This document shows positions 48,339-60,073 of a DNA stretch of 64,000 bases, piece after piece. Position 1 is the stretch's first letter; every line of letters starts with the position of its first letter. The DNA lies in NCBI GenBank assembly GCA_013399855.1, contig VXAY01005680.1:152608-216607 (forward strand), written 5' to 3'. A program made the translations under genes and the position numbers. The notes beneath the pieces were generated by a model that was not told where the DNA came from, did no database searches, and saw only the letters and a list, made by a program, of their open reading frames with translations. This DNA comes from Oxyruncus cristatus. Its lineage: Eukaryota; Chordata; Aves; Passeriformes; Cotingidae.

Positions 48339-48930
48339 GTCACGAGCTGAAGATTTAAAACAAATCCATCAGAACACCTGCGTTAGCCGAGTGTTTAAAG
48401 AAGAGAGAGCTTAAACAGTCATTTACCAAGTTGTTACTTGGTACTAGCTAGACCACTTAGGAATGGATGACTTTCATGTCCATCATGATGATGCAAAACA
48501 ACTAAATGGGGATTCCCTTCATGCCAGCACAGACAATATATTGCTACATAGAAATAATTAGTATTAAGTTAACAAGGTTAGGGTTTCTCTGAGCACTGAG
48601 TTCCAAATCTGAACTATAGATATGGAATAGTGTGAGTTACTGATGCTTGGGTTTCCTTCCTCCCTGCCTGCCTCCCTGCCTTCCCTGCTGCCTGCCTGCC
48701 TCCCTCCCTTGGAAGAAGCTGGCTTATTGCCTTGTTAGAAGGGATTTCAAAATGGTATTTCTGAGTACCATAATTATTAGGCTTCATGGTATGGCATGAA
48801 GGTGCAAAGGAAAGAATGCCATTATCTAACTCCTCTGGAGAAGCCTAGTTTTTTTTTTGGGAAACAGTATGAGAGGAAGCATAACTACAAGTTGGTGACT
48901 GGGGGAAAATAAAATATTTGGATTCATATG
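48339..48930 (+). other. Candidate terminal exon (hypothetical)
   Basis: It begins after a strong acceptor ('cactttccttttcttcctgt' then CAG, ending 48338) and has no downstream donor before an AATAAA signal at 48908-48913. That is how a last exon looks. Entered in phase 0, as the candidate at 43733-43779 would do, it gives VTS and a stop at 48348. Entered in phase 2 it gives 24 codons (SRAEDLKQIHQNTCVSRVFK, then EERA) and a stop at 48412. A further small open frame starting MDDFHVHHDD lies at 48463-48561. A CCTT/CCTG repeat (48653-48710) lies inside. None of these peptides is recognised, and a non-coding RNA exon or chance is equally possible. Confidence 0.22.
48653..48710. repeat. (CCTG)n/(CCTT)n pyrimidine tract
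   Basis: About 58 bp of CCTG, CCTC and CCTT units, almost purely pyrimidine on the plus strand. It could adopt unusual (H-DNA-like) structure. Confidence 0.92.
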
Positions 48931-49039
48931 AAAACTTCCTATGGACTTAATTACATCCACCTCCTTTATTTCTAAATAAACAACTAAATATCTAAATAGT
49001 GGTACTATACTTACCTTCCTTCCTGCAACCTCTTTTTCT

Positions 49040-49130
49040 AAACATGGGGAAGCTGAGGTGCACAGAAGTGAAGAGCTGCATCTCTAACATATCATTCCTG
49101 CGTGCAGTCAGGTTCTGGGAGGTTTGTTAG
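49040..49130 (-). mobile_element. Possible MIR-like SINE relic
   Basis: 'catggggaagctgaggtgca' then 'cagaagtgaag' (49043-49073) matches the reverse complement of the MIR segment ('gatgaggaaactgaggcacagagaggttaag'). The rest is too diverged to follow. Confidence 0.4.
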
Positions 49131-49932
49131 AAATGAACTACTGTTTAATAATTTGGGCTTTGATTTAAAGACCAAGCAAACTATTTCCTATTACTTTGGT
49201 TCTTTTGGATTATGTTATTATTCTGAAGTCAGCTGTGGTGATGCGTTGGAGCATCTGGCTTAGCCTAATCTAGAGATGAGCTACAATACTGCAAAACTGC
49301 CTACATTTGCATCAGTCAGGATCACTAATGTTTCCTGATGGCAGTGGTGGAAATGTGTCACAACTCCTAATGCAAGGGTAGGTAAAATGGCACTAGATAT
49401 TTTTTTCTATGAGTTGTACAGGTTAATTCTCTAGCAACTAACTTCACTGGCTTAACACAGACGGTAACCTTATCCTGCGCTTCCATTTTCACTGGGTGAG
49501 TTGCCTGAATTGGTGCTTATCTTTGTAGCTTTAAAATGGAAAATAAAAATTAGAAAAAGATGTGATTTATAAGTATATAACTAGTTTTAAATTGCAGTTC
49601 CTCTGGATAGTCGAGCCAAGCTTCTATCACTCCTGATCCACTTAAGAAAGGATTGAGGCTAGATTTGGACAGTCTGTGTTGTTACAAAGAGAACTTGAAA
49701 CTTTAGCTAAAGCAGCTTTGACCAGATGTCAAGAAAAGTTGTCAACAGTCAAGAAAAATTAGTTGTAGCACAACCCTAAATTGTCCTTTCGATTTAACTT
49801 TGTAAAATGTGTTATGCTTTTTTGCAAAGTCGCAGTTGCATAAGGGATAAAATTATTGCAGGAAGACTTTTATGACCGATGTGAAACTACATAAACTGAA
49901 GGAAGTGTTTGGGATTCCAGTATGATTTGTCT

Positions 49933-49970
49933 ATGCATCTGTGCATGTGAATACACATGCATGCATGCAG
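49933..49970. repeat. (TGCA)n-rich tract
   Basis: Repeated GCATGCATGC-type words, self-complementary. Seen directly. Confidence 0.75.
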
Positions 49971-50378
49971 ATGTAAGCTAGAATTTGGAGGAAATCTAGA
50001 AATTTGTATTACCTTTATTTTTTTATTTCTCTAATGAAAGTCTGTGACATTTGCATATATGCATTACTTGTTGGGTAACCTAAAGTAGTGATCTTATGCA
50101 ACTATTAAACCTGGATATCAAGGAAAGATTGTAAACATGATCAAAATACTAGCTAAACTACATCTGCACAAAGCAGTTGAGCTCTGTAGCTGCTCTTTCG
50201 ATGTTGCTTAGTACTGTTAGAGGAAATATTGCTGCTTACTTTTTGAAGTAAGTCAGTTAAAGATATACGATTTTATTAAAACTTTGATAAATGTAGGGTT
50301 GTCTTTAAGGCATGTGAAAACTGCTTGTGATGCAGCTGGATAGGTTTATGAGGATCTTGGAAAGTATTGTACAAAAAT

Positions 50379-50406
50379 TTTTATTATTATTATTATTTAT
50401 ATTATT
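50379..50406. repeat. (TTA)n microsatellite
   Basis: Repeated TTA/ATT units. Seen directly. Confidence 0.9.
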
Positions 50407-51369
50407 CTCTTGGCCCGAGGTAATAGATTATGCATAGAAAATGGACTGGTGCTACAACAACAAGTAGATCAACTGAGGGAACACCCCTTGCCTGAGGTAT
50501 CTTCAAAACTGTGAATGGGAAGTTGGATGATGAATTGAATAGTCTGCTTCAAAGGACAGATATATAGTGTCTGAATATGAAAAAGCATAAGTGCACAAAA
50601 GCATGTCACAGCCATATGTAGTGCAGGCTGTTCTCGCTGGTAAAACAGTTTACTATTGTATTTGCCACCAAAAAAGTATGTCAATTTAGGGTCTGATGCA
50701 CTTTCTGCTTTATTTATTGGTGTCTTTATGCAGTCTAACATCTTTCAATGCCTTTTGCTTGAGAGTAAAACCCAAAAATTCACCTTTGTCTTCATTAAAA
50801 AGTAGGCCTGCTTCCTTCAATTCATTTTCCCCCTATAAACTGCAGTTTCTGTCTTTGATGCTTGCCTCTTGTAGTTGTTTCCGAAATGCACGAAACTTAT
50901 GATGTATTCTAACCTTAGTTTACTTGCAGTTGGAGGACCGAAGAGTTTCATTAGCATTAATATTTAATGGAGATAGAATTCAATATTCCTCAGAAAATAA
51001 TAGGATTATGTTTCAGTAAAGTTCAAATAAAACTAAAGGCTTAAGCTTCTGGCTCCTGTTTTTTTTGGATAAAGACTAAGCTGACTTTTGTACATCTGGT
51101 TTCTGACCTGGATTGAAGTAAAACCAACCTAAAGTAAGCTTATGCTAGATAATAAATGGTCTTCTAGAATAGCAGTTGATAACACCCCAGAACCAGATTC
51201 ATTACATGAAAAGGATAAAACCTAATTTTAAAAATACAGTGGACCTTGCTTGACATTGTCAAGCAATCAACCATGATTCTGCCAGAAAAGTTCAACTTTC
51301 CTTACAGTACCTCGATTTAAATTTCCACTCTCCTCTTTGTTTGGGTTTTTAAAATAATCTTTCTGTAAT

Positions 51370-51425
51370 ATTTCTTCTTTTTACTCTCTTTTTTCTTTTT
51401 TTTCCCCCCTTTCTTTCTTTGTCTC
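51370..51425. repeat. CT-rich low-complexity tract
   Basis: Mostly T and C, with a run of C in the middle. Seen directly. Confidence 0.85.
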
Positions 51426-53917
51426 TGGGCATTAAAATGTGTGGATACTGAAACATGCTCTGTGTTCTTCATTCTGTATGCTTCTCTGCTGTGTCCTGCC
51501 CCTTTGTCCTTGATGTTCCATGGTTTCATCAGTTTAGACTTTGAACTCTCTAAAAGCAGTAAGATGCAATAAGAATACTTGTTCTTGCCTGCTGTGTGGA
51601 AATTCCATTATTATGAGCCTAAACTAACACTGGATGATGACTCTGGCAAATCAGGTGTGGAGAAACCATCTTTAAATTTAGGCTCAAAAACCAAAGGGAA
51701 AGAAGCGAAGTTTTTTTTTCTGATCTTGGAAATGTTTAGTACTTTGTTTTTTAAGACCTGGTTTTTTAGAAGGTTTGAATGCTCTTAATGCCCTTTAAAA
51801 AACCAACTTGGAGAAGATAATAATGATCTTTTTGATTCCAATTTCTAACAGTTCAGTGGTCAGGATATTTGCTTGGGGTAAAGGCAAACATCCAAATCTC
51901 TTCTGCGAGTTGGACATAGTCTGCTAAAAGACTATGCATTCATGGCCACTACAACCCTTGCAACTCTTGTGGTTACTACAGGAATGTTTAGCTTCCAGTG
52001 TGCAGTCAAAGGCAGTCTAAGATGGTTTGTCTGCTCTTTTGTATAACCGTCTCCGTGTTTACTGCAGCTACTAGAACAGTGCAGGCAGAAAGGTGTTGCA
52101 GGGTGTTGTTCCCCTTTCAGACATGCCCCAAATCAACACCAGGATTTCACAATCTTGTTGGTTGATCTGAACTTGGTGCCTGACGATGGACATTGTTTAA
52201 TCTTAAATACAGATCCCTAGAAATACACAGATACCCTTCTTTCAGTGGATGTGTGCTCTCTTCCATCAGTAAGATCAACTCTTTTCTTTATGCTTGAGTG
52301 ATCTGTGTGCTCTTCCAGGTAAGTCAAAATAAATAATTCAAGATCACTATTTTTTGGAGCTGTGACTGGAAATATCAGTCTGCTAATACCTCATTCATGC
52401 TTGCAGCAAGAAAGTATGCTTTAATTAAGTAAATGAAAGTGGGTTAGAGAACTCTAGAATACATTACTGACTCTTCTACTTGTGAGACTTTTATTTAGAA
52501 ATATTTTAACAAATTGATGTTGTTTGCAATTATATAAGTTAAAATGCCATAGCTCTAACCAGTGACACCAATACAGTAACTAAAGCAAAGTTTTGGGGTT
52601 TATTTGTTTATATATTTAATTTAGATTTTTAGTATATTTGACATAATTCATATTAGCTTTCCTGGAAATGGCTTTATAGTGATGGCCACATTTCTCTGCA
52701 AAAGGAAAGAACAATGTTATTTCATTTCCTATGTGACAGAAAGGGCAGGTAATAACTACCCAAATAACATCTTTCATGATTATAGCAAAGCTGTCTTTTC
52801 TACAGATAATATGTAATTTCTGCAGAAGGAAGATGAAGAGGAAAAAAAATAGTAAGTCAGTTCTCCCTTACTGTTGGAAGCATTGAAGTACATCTCTAGT
52901 TTACAGGAGCATTTGAAAATCTTCCAATTTAATAGGCACTTTGCTTGATTCAGTAGGTATCAAAACATATCAAGATGGACAACTTGGCATATAGTCCTAA
53001 TGTATGAAACTACTTCATTTGGACCAAAGACTCCTACTGTGAGACAGATTTCCCCCAGCATCTTAAAAATGAATAAATAAATAAAATTTTAAAAAAAACC
53101 CTTCTAGAGATCTGCAGGTTTTGATTGGAATTTTTTGAAAGTCTTTAATCCTGAATTATGATTTTCTGGGGGATATTTTTCTTTATTCTTTCCTCCTCAT
53201 TGATTCAAATGGTTTAGTACTGGGTTTTTTTATTAGTATTTTTGTGTTCATAATTAGAAGAAAATAGAAACAATTGTAAAACAACGTACTAGAAACAACA
53301 TTGAAAATGAAACTTTTTTGTTTCCTAGAGTTTATGATTCCTTCAGTTGGTACTAGAGAATCTTTTTCTTCCCAGATACAAACTCACTAACTTTTTGACC
53401 TTATTTTCTTTTTGCTGGCCAATGGTCCATGGTAAGAATAGGAAGCTCCTGTTTACCATCTCCGAGTAGGATGGTTTTCTGTATTTTGTAAATGGCTGCA
53501 GGCTCCATCTGTTCTTAATACCAGAATTCAGACACTTTTACTGTTTCTTGCAACTCTTAGACTGCCTGTCTCTTTCTCATCTGCTATTATATCTTCATCC
53601 ATACATTTTGGGGAGCATTTGTTCATTCTTGTTTCTTACTTTCAAGATTTTCCACTAAAAATAGTTAGAAAAAGCTTGGTAGTGCATATTATACAAGCTT
53701 TCTAGCATGGGAACTGATTTCAGCTTGGTGGACTGGAAATTTTGAGCTGTCCTAAATCAAGGACCTGTTTTGTAGTGAAAAGTTGTGAATACACTTTATT
53801 TGCTGTTTACCCTCTTCTGCCTTGATACTGCCGGAACAAAAAGAACCACATACTCCTAAATCATGCTGGAAATATTCCTGGGTTTTGCCATCTGTCTAGT
53901 TGTGTTTATCTTTATAA

Positions 53918-53934
53918 TTTTTTTTTTTTTTTTT
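53918..53934. repeat. Poly-T tract
   Basis: Seventeen T. Seen directly. Confidence 0.9.
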
Positions 53935-54388
53935 GTAAAAACTAGTTGTATGTTCCTGAAACACTGGAATTCTTGTTAGAGTAAGCAAACTTGTTTTTGT
54001 GTGTTTTCTATTTCCAACTGTTAATTTTTTTGAAATTACAGTGCTGGTAGGTGTTGCAAATCATGGCTTTCTTTACTGTATAAATGGTTATTAATATTTT
54101 TTCATATTTTTAAATATGAGACATAAGGATTTAGGATTTCTCAAAATTAGTTGATTCAACGTATTTTTAGTTTGTGATGCAAATCAGATATTGGCACATT
54201 TCAGAGTAAGACAAAAGCATGACAAAAGTGTGTTTGTTTACAGATGCTATATAGACAAAAAAATGGGGCAAGTAATGTTATCTTTTTTATAATTAATAAT
54301 ACTTTAGAATATTTTCCATATACTCAAATTGTAAAATATACCAAGAAGAATAGAATAGGGTTTCATCTTGCAGAAATTGTAAATGAGA

Positions 54389-54825
54389 TGCTGGAAAGCA
54401 GAGCCATGGAAAGGGACCTGGGGGTCCTGATTGATGGCAAGTTAAATATGAGTCAGCAGTGCCCTGGCAGCCAGGAGGGCCAACCGTGCCCTGGGGGCAT
54501 CAGGCAAAGCATCACCAGCTGGTCAAGGGAGGGGATTGTCCCGCTCTGCTCTGCACTGGGGCAGCCTCCCCTTGAACATTGTGTGCACTTTTGGGTGCCA
54601 AAATATGAGAAAGATATTCAGCTCTTAGAGAGTGTCCAAAGGAGGGCAATGAAGATGGTGAAGAGTCTTGAGGGGAAGCCGTATGAGGAGTGTCTGAGGG
54701 CACTTGATCTGTTCAGCCTGGAGAAGACTGAGAGGAGACCTCATTGCAGTTACAACTTCCTCATGAGGGGAAGAGGAAGGGCAGGCACTGATCTCTTCTC
54801 TGTGGTGACCAGTGACAGGACCTGA
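54389..54825 (+). pseudogene. Broken CR1 ORF2 C-terminal fragment
   Basis: About 145 codons of reverse-transcriptase C-terminal sequence survive in one apparent frame. Frameshifts exchange part of the normal sequence near codons 30-45, and the frame ends at TGA (54823-54825) inside the normally coding tail. The catalytic part is absent because the element is 5'-truncated. The open frame upstream of 54389 is unrelated flanking DNA fused by chance. Confidence 0.85.
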
Positions 54826-55087
54826 TGGAATGGCCTGAAGTTGTGTCAGTGGAGGTTTAGGTTGGATATTAGAAAAAGGTTCTTCCCCCAGAGGGTGGTT
54901 TGGCACTGGAACAGGCTCCCCAGGGAAGTGGTCACATCACCAAGTCCAACAGAGTTCAAGAAGTATTTGGACAACACTTTCAGGCGCATGGTGTGACTCT
55001 TGGGGATGGTCCTGTGCAGGGCTAAGAGATGGACTTGATAATACTTGTAGGTCCCTTTGAACTCAACATATTCTGTGATTCTGTGAA
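54389..55087 (+). mobile_element. CR1 LINE, 5'-truncated
   Basis: Sense CR1 copy of a different subfamily from the one at 27339, judged by its 3' UTR ('cttgataatacttgtaggtc' and 'cctttgaactcaacatattc'). It begins abruptly after unique AT-rich DNA. It ends at the octamer remnant 'attctgtgattctgtga' (55071-55087). One frame (54389-54825) reads through the C-terminal ORF2 region: 'RDLGVLIDGKLNMSQQC', 'FWVPKYEKDIQLLESVQRRA', 'GKPYEECLRALDLFSLEKTE' and 'TSDRT', then a stop where related copies continue. Within it a frameshift scrambles the segment after 'SQQC', and a short deletion lies near 'EKTERR'. The rest of the tail (54826-54980) is out of frame or carries stops. Middle-aged insertion, not active. 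Confidence 0.95.
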
Positions 55088-57784
55088 ATTGTGCAAGGTA
55101 TAGAAGCAGAATCTCCAGATTTGGTTGTGCTGATCACATCAGGCCAGCTTATGGAGTAGTAGAAGCAGATGTTGCTTTACTTCACTCAGTAGACCTGAAT
55201 ATGCTCTCCATGTATTAATCACTTTTTATTTATTCAAACATAAAATTTCTTTTCTCTGTTTTTTGAGGTTAAAATAGAATGAGGGCTTACCAAAACAATG
55301 TATCTTGATGAAATAATCTTTGACCTAATCTATGTTGTAGGGAGAATAGTGAAGTTGGAAAAGGCAGACATCAAGGACTTGTTATTCAGTTCCAGTGCAA
55401 TTTTAAGACTAAATATAGCTGGTTTTTGGGTTTTGTTTTTTTTTTTTTTTTTTTTTGTCTCCCCATCTAAACAATGACCTTTTTTATGCTAGTACTATTT
55501 GAGCAGTATTTACTGACAAATAACTTATGTAATTCTGTAATTGGATCATGTTCTTGCAAGGATAATGTTAATAATCTGAAGCCTACTAAATGTGGTGAAC
55601 AAAGAACAATTTTAATTGTTATGCACATATGTACAATGAAAATGTGTCTATTAATTGAGGAAAGCAAATGTCTGTGTGTTTTTAATAGAAACACTATGCT
55701 TTTTGCTTATTAGTGCCACTTTCTGTGAACAAATATGAAGATTAAATAAGCAGTAAATGTAAAATTTCAGAGTGCTTTGCTCAAAAGCTCAGCATTTTAC
55801 TAATTAAGGTACTCTGTAGATCATACACTCACTTCATCAGTGGACATCAGTGGCTTAATGCCACATAGCTGTACTGCAACATGGTACATGAAGAGAATTA
55901 AGGGAACTAAAAGCAATTTTTGCAACAAAAAAAGATTGTATTTGTCTCCAGTTGGGCTCCTTTTCCTGTGTAACATTCCTCAGTGGAGGGTAATAGTAAA
56001 GAGGGTGATGCTGTTCAAATTTCTTTTCTGAACCATCCAGAAATACATATTAATATGGAGATTAATATTTAAAAAGTCCAGCTTCTTTCCAAGAGAACTT
56101 TTACTTTGAAAAGCAAACAGATCTCTGTTGCAGAACTCTCCCTAAACAACATCACAGTTTAAAAATAAAAAGTAAAACCTGAAAAGGCTTGTTGCTGAAA
56201 ATTTTACCCATAATGAATAATAATCAACTCTCTGAAGTAAAAGGTTCATCTTTTCTCGGGACAAATAGGTCTCTCAATTTTTTTTAGCAACCACAATAAC
56301 ACATTTGCTCATTAAAATAACATTTTTAGTTGAACATGCAGGATTACTTTAATAGAGGGAAAATTCCTTTTCAAAGAAAAGTTTCCTTTATTAAAACTGT
56401 GCAATGTTTTGAAAGCAGAAGCAGGCAAAAAGTAAATTATTAGAAAATATTTTGATCCTAATAAGTTTGTCCTATTTTAACAGAAAAACTTAATGCTTCA
56501 ATGCCATTAACAGGAAAAACAAGCTGTGACAGAGACAATTCGTTATTTTTCTTAAAATCACTGTATTTTTAAAGGACATGTCTTTATTGTCTTTCTCTTT
56601 AGGGGTGGAAAATACAACTCTAAGTATTTCCATATGTCAAATAGTCTAGACTATCTTTAATCGAAAGAAAATATAGGGAAAATGTGCTTTATATAAATGC
56701 ACTGTTTTTAATAACAGTATGAAAGGGAAAGCTTATTTTTTGAGCTTTCCAACACTTTTAGTAAGAATTTAATCTGGAAATTCAGGTAAATAATGAAATG
56801 GGAACCACTGACACCCACTTTTTAAATGTTTTTAAATTAGTGTCCTCTAATCTCTGCTGTGCAGCCAAGGCTTTATCTTCTCTGCTTTATACAACTAGTT
56901 TCTACTGCCCGTATTCAGCTGGAAAGTTCAGAGCCAAACTTTGTAGTCTATCCCCTTGCCTTCTTACACAAGATACAGGCTGTGACAGTGACAAGTGTTT
57001 GGTGGCTCTCTTCACTGTCTGAAGAATATACTGGCATCAGACTCCTCAATGAGTCACGTAGCTGTGCTTCTCACACTTGCTGCAGGGAGCACAGATTTCA
57101 AAGGGTTCATAGGAACAGGACTGTATCGTCTCACAGTGCAAATGTTGGCTCTGACAGCCTTGCATACTGGCGTGACGATGCTTATTTCTTATACTGGCTC
57201 CTCTTGTTACTACTGCTAAGATGAGGAATAACAGAACAGGCCATTGAAAGAGAACTGCTTACATTGGAGAAAAACAGTTTGTTTTAACTTTGTATGGTGC
57301 TGACACTTGCAGAGCTTTCATGTAGATTGTAATATGTTTATGTAGTATTATGATCATGTTTGTAAGGTTTGTTTGATTTTGATTTCCCTTGTCACTGTGT
57401 GGTCATTAGCCTCCTCTTGACTGCGAAGTTCTTAACCGCACAATACAAGTAATCTTTTCAGTTATGTCTGTGTGGGATAGTGATAAGTAGTAGATGGTCA
57501 GGAAAATTGTGAAGAAAAATGACATTTTGGAATGATCCTACTGTTAGCATATCCTTGCTCTTTCTGGCAATTACTGAAGTAGGTATTTCCTGAGTTAATG
57601 GCAAAAGGCCAACTGTGGTGCATAATCACCTCCTACAGACTTGTACCATGAATCTATGGACCTTTCAGACATTTTCTGTATTTTTCACATCCTATGTCCT
57701 GTGGATACGTAAATTAGTTAGCTATTGTGTGGGAAAGAGTACTGCTTTCTTTTGGTTTAAACCAAAGACAGGCTAAGTCCTTTT
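55088..57784. other. Non-coding AT-rich stretch with one stop-poor segment
   Basis: No gene recognised. Poly-T lies at 55436-55457. The segment 56798-57224 is open in two to three plus-strand frames (74, 121 and 74 codons) and somewhat GC-richer. Its longest frame ends in a leucine-rich hydrophobic run after 'DDAYFLYW'. No domain is recognised. Confidence 0.55.
55436..55457. repeat. Poly-T tract
   Basis: About 22 T. Seen directly. Confidence 0.9.
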
Positions 57785-57832
57785 TCCAGCTCTACATGCT
57801 TTCTGTGTGACCTTGGCAAAGCACTGTGAATA
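57785..57832 (+). mobile_element. Possible MIR-like SINE fragment
   Basis: 'ccagctctacatgctttctg' then 'tgtgaccttggcaaagcact' matches the MIR stretch 'cagctctgccacttactagctgtgtgaccttgggcaag' closely over about 45 bp, then stops. Confidence 0.45.
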
Positions 57833-59512
57833 TGAGACACAAAATAGAACTTGAATGGCTTAGTTTTAGACACCATAGTTTTTGACTTTCTGGCTTCTGC
57901 GTGTCATGGTAATCTAGAGCCGTGTGTAAAGTTCTTGCACTTCCAGGACATGCCCATTTTTCAAACTGGTGAAACAAACAAAAAAATTATATGAAAGATG
58001 ATGAGATGTCTCCAACTGTCTAGTGAGGAGTTTTCGTTTACAAATACAAATATTCTGGCAGCAGAATATTTCCTGTTTGCAGACGGAAGAGTTGTATGAA
58101 TCCAGCTCTACTAAAATGTGCCATATTCTTGGATTTTCTTTTTGATTTGGAATTCCAGATACTAAAAACTTGAATGAGCCTGAGACACATGGTTTCTGAT
58201 CACAAGCATGTGAGAAAATGTTTGAAACATACAGTATTCCTTTCTGTGGAGGTGTAATATTTATGCAGAGTACTGACATCAGATGTAGTTTTAGTTGGGG
58301 GCTTCTGAAAACTTCAGTAGTCCACCAAGATATTTATTTCCACTTGTCCTCTATAGAGAAATGTAGTATAAAATGAACAGTCTGTGGAATGAGACTAGTA
58401 TTTTGATTGAATTTTGGTTTTTTAATTGAAAAAATAAGGGGTTTACGTTCCTTGGAATCTCCCAGTTACTTCACTCAGGAATCCTTCAGGCTCTCCAGCA
58501 CAACAAATCATTTGCGCAAGGCCTATCCCTCTGCCCTTTTTTCAGCTGCACTCAGATTGTCTTAGCCTGTTGTTTTTTTTTTCGTTTGTTTTATCTTTGT
58601 GCTCCAGTTCCTGCAGCTAACGAAGCCTCTGTGCTGGCATTGTTCTGCTCAGACCCACCATGCAGTTTATCCCTCTGGCTGCTCTCTGTTTTCTGTAGCT
58701 GTATTGATTACTGAAGAGAGTTCAATTGCTCCCAGTTCTGGGTCTGCAAGGTCATTCTTGTTAGGTGTTGAGATGTTCTTTGCATCCCATTCTGGCTTCC
58801 TGGCAGCCATTTTACTTTGCAACATGGCAATAAATTGTATGTAGAAACTAAAGGTATTGTGAGGCCTAGATAGCAAAATTCTTAGGTCTGGAGAGCTTTC
58901 ATAGAGCAGGGCAGGTCTGTCTGAAGATGTCAGGCTTTAGATGCTGCCAGAAGTACTTTTCCTGATACTGTTTTCCTAATATGTCTTACAGGGAGTGAGA
59001 CTTTCACGGACAAGTATCACTCCACATATAATAGATTGCTCTTGCTTATGACAGAGATTATTTATTTATCTATTTATTTGTTTATTTAGTGTTTTTTGTC
59101 TCATAGGAACCAAAACTTTGAGTAAAGAGTGTGAGAAGAAAGGAAATATTAATTTGGTGAAGATGGACTGGGACAATTTCATTCCTCATGAGCAGAGAGC
59201 AATGATGAAGAAATTTCCTTTTTATTGTCATTAAAGTGTTCTGAGCTTCTGCCCAAAATCAAAGTTATCTTCTCTGTTTTATTTTCTCCTCCCCTCTATG
59301 CTTGCTATTATGATATAACAGCTGGCTCTGAATCGGGGTCTTCTACTTACTAAATGAGTACAAAACATTTGATTAAAACATGAGGCTCTCAGAAGCATTT
59401 CTATGGCAGGCTAAATCCTGGAAAGTAAAAATAGACCAAAAATCTGTAATGCTGTTTACATGCATTTAATTTTTTAATGGTACACTCTCAATTAATTTTT
59501 CTTTTTTTTTTT
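57833..59512. other. Non-coding AT-rich stretch
   Basis: No supported gene. The 121-codon minus-strand frame at 57914-58279 has no recognised domain. A TTTA/TTTG run lies at 59059-59090. Confidence 0.6.
59059..59090. repeat. (TTTA)n imperfect microsatellite
   Basis: TTTA units with TTTG and TCTA variants. Seen directly. Confidence 0.88.
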
Positions 59513-59533
59513 NNNNNNNNNNNNNNNNNNNNN
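59513..59533. other. Run of N (assembly gap or masked bases)
   Basis: Twenty-one N embedded in poly-T on both sides (T from 59502 and on to 59548). It is almost certainly an unresolved homopolymer. Confidence 0.98.
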
Positions 59534-60039
59534 TTTTTTTTTTTTTTTAAATCCCAGTTATTTCATCAAGAGAAAACAAACAAAAAGTCTTATGCAAAAT
59601 AATTTTATACCTGATAGTATTGCCCAGATGAAATTTTTCTGTACTGAATATCAGTAACTTGCTTGATAGACAGGCAGGAAGGGAAAAGTCTTCTGCCTTA
59701 AGGAGATATGAACATGCTGTCCAGATAGGGACAGCAATATTGTGTGATTTTAGGGAAGTTGCAGATTTAGAGAAATTAGTGTATGTTTGTGTATGAATGA
59801 ACCCCGCACAGACATCATGTAAATGGGACATATTTATTAGTATACATATGAATTTTTTTTAAAAATAGATGTATTTTGTATACTGATAACTGGGGGAAAT
59901 CCAATATGAAAATGTCACTTTTCATTGTTTGCTTTATACGTTTCTGTTATTTATTTAAATCTGTGTGCAATTTTCTCTCTTCCCTTTTGACTTGAATTTT
60001 AGAAAGGCGGATGACAGAAAATTCTCAAAACACTTGGAG

Positions 60040-60073
60040 AATTTCCTGTTATACATAATTTCCTGTTAGACAT
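60040..60073. repeat. 17-bp tandem duplication
   Basis: 'aatttcctgttatacat' is followed directly by 'aatttcctgttagacat', with one mismatch. Confidence 0.93.

Larger units (their letters stand above)
48931..54388. other. Non-coding AT-rich stretch
   Basis: No supported gene. It contains a MIR-like relic near 49040, a (TGCA) tract (49933-49970), a (TTA)n tract (50379-50406), a CT-rich tract (51370-51425) and poly-T (53918-53934). A perfect donor at 52319 follows two fair acceptors, but every frame between them is closed. Confidence 0.58.

Noticed and set aside
49015..49052. 38-bp minus-strand interval with a perfect AAG|gtaagt donor
   Set aside because: Its acceptor side lies in a MIR-like relic, two frames are open and the length is too short to be informative.
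52246..52318. Plus-strand interval before a perfect CAG|gtaagt donor
   Set aside because: Every frame is closed between the possible acceptors and the donor.
54244..54388. Apparent N-terminal extension of the CR1 frame
   Set aside because: It is unique AT-rich flank that happens to be in frame with the CR1 fragment; the element begins at about 54389.
57914..58279. 121-codon minus-strand open frame
   Set aside because: Cysteine-scattered peptide with no domain and no splice context.
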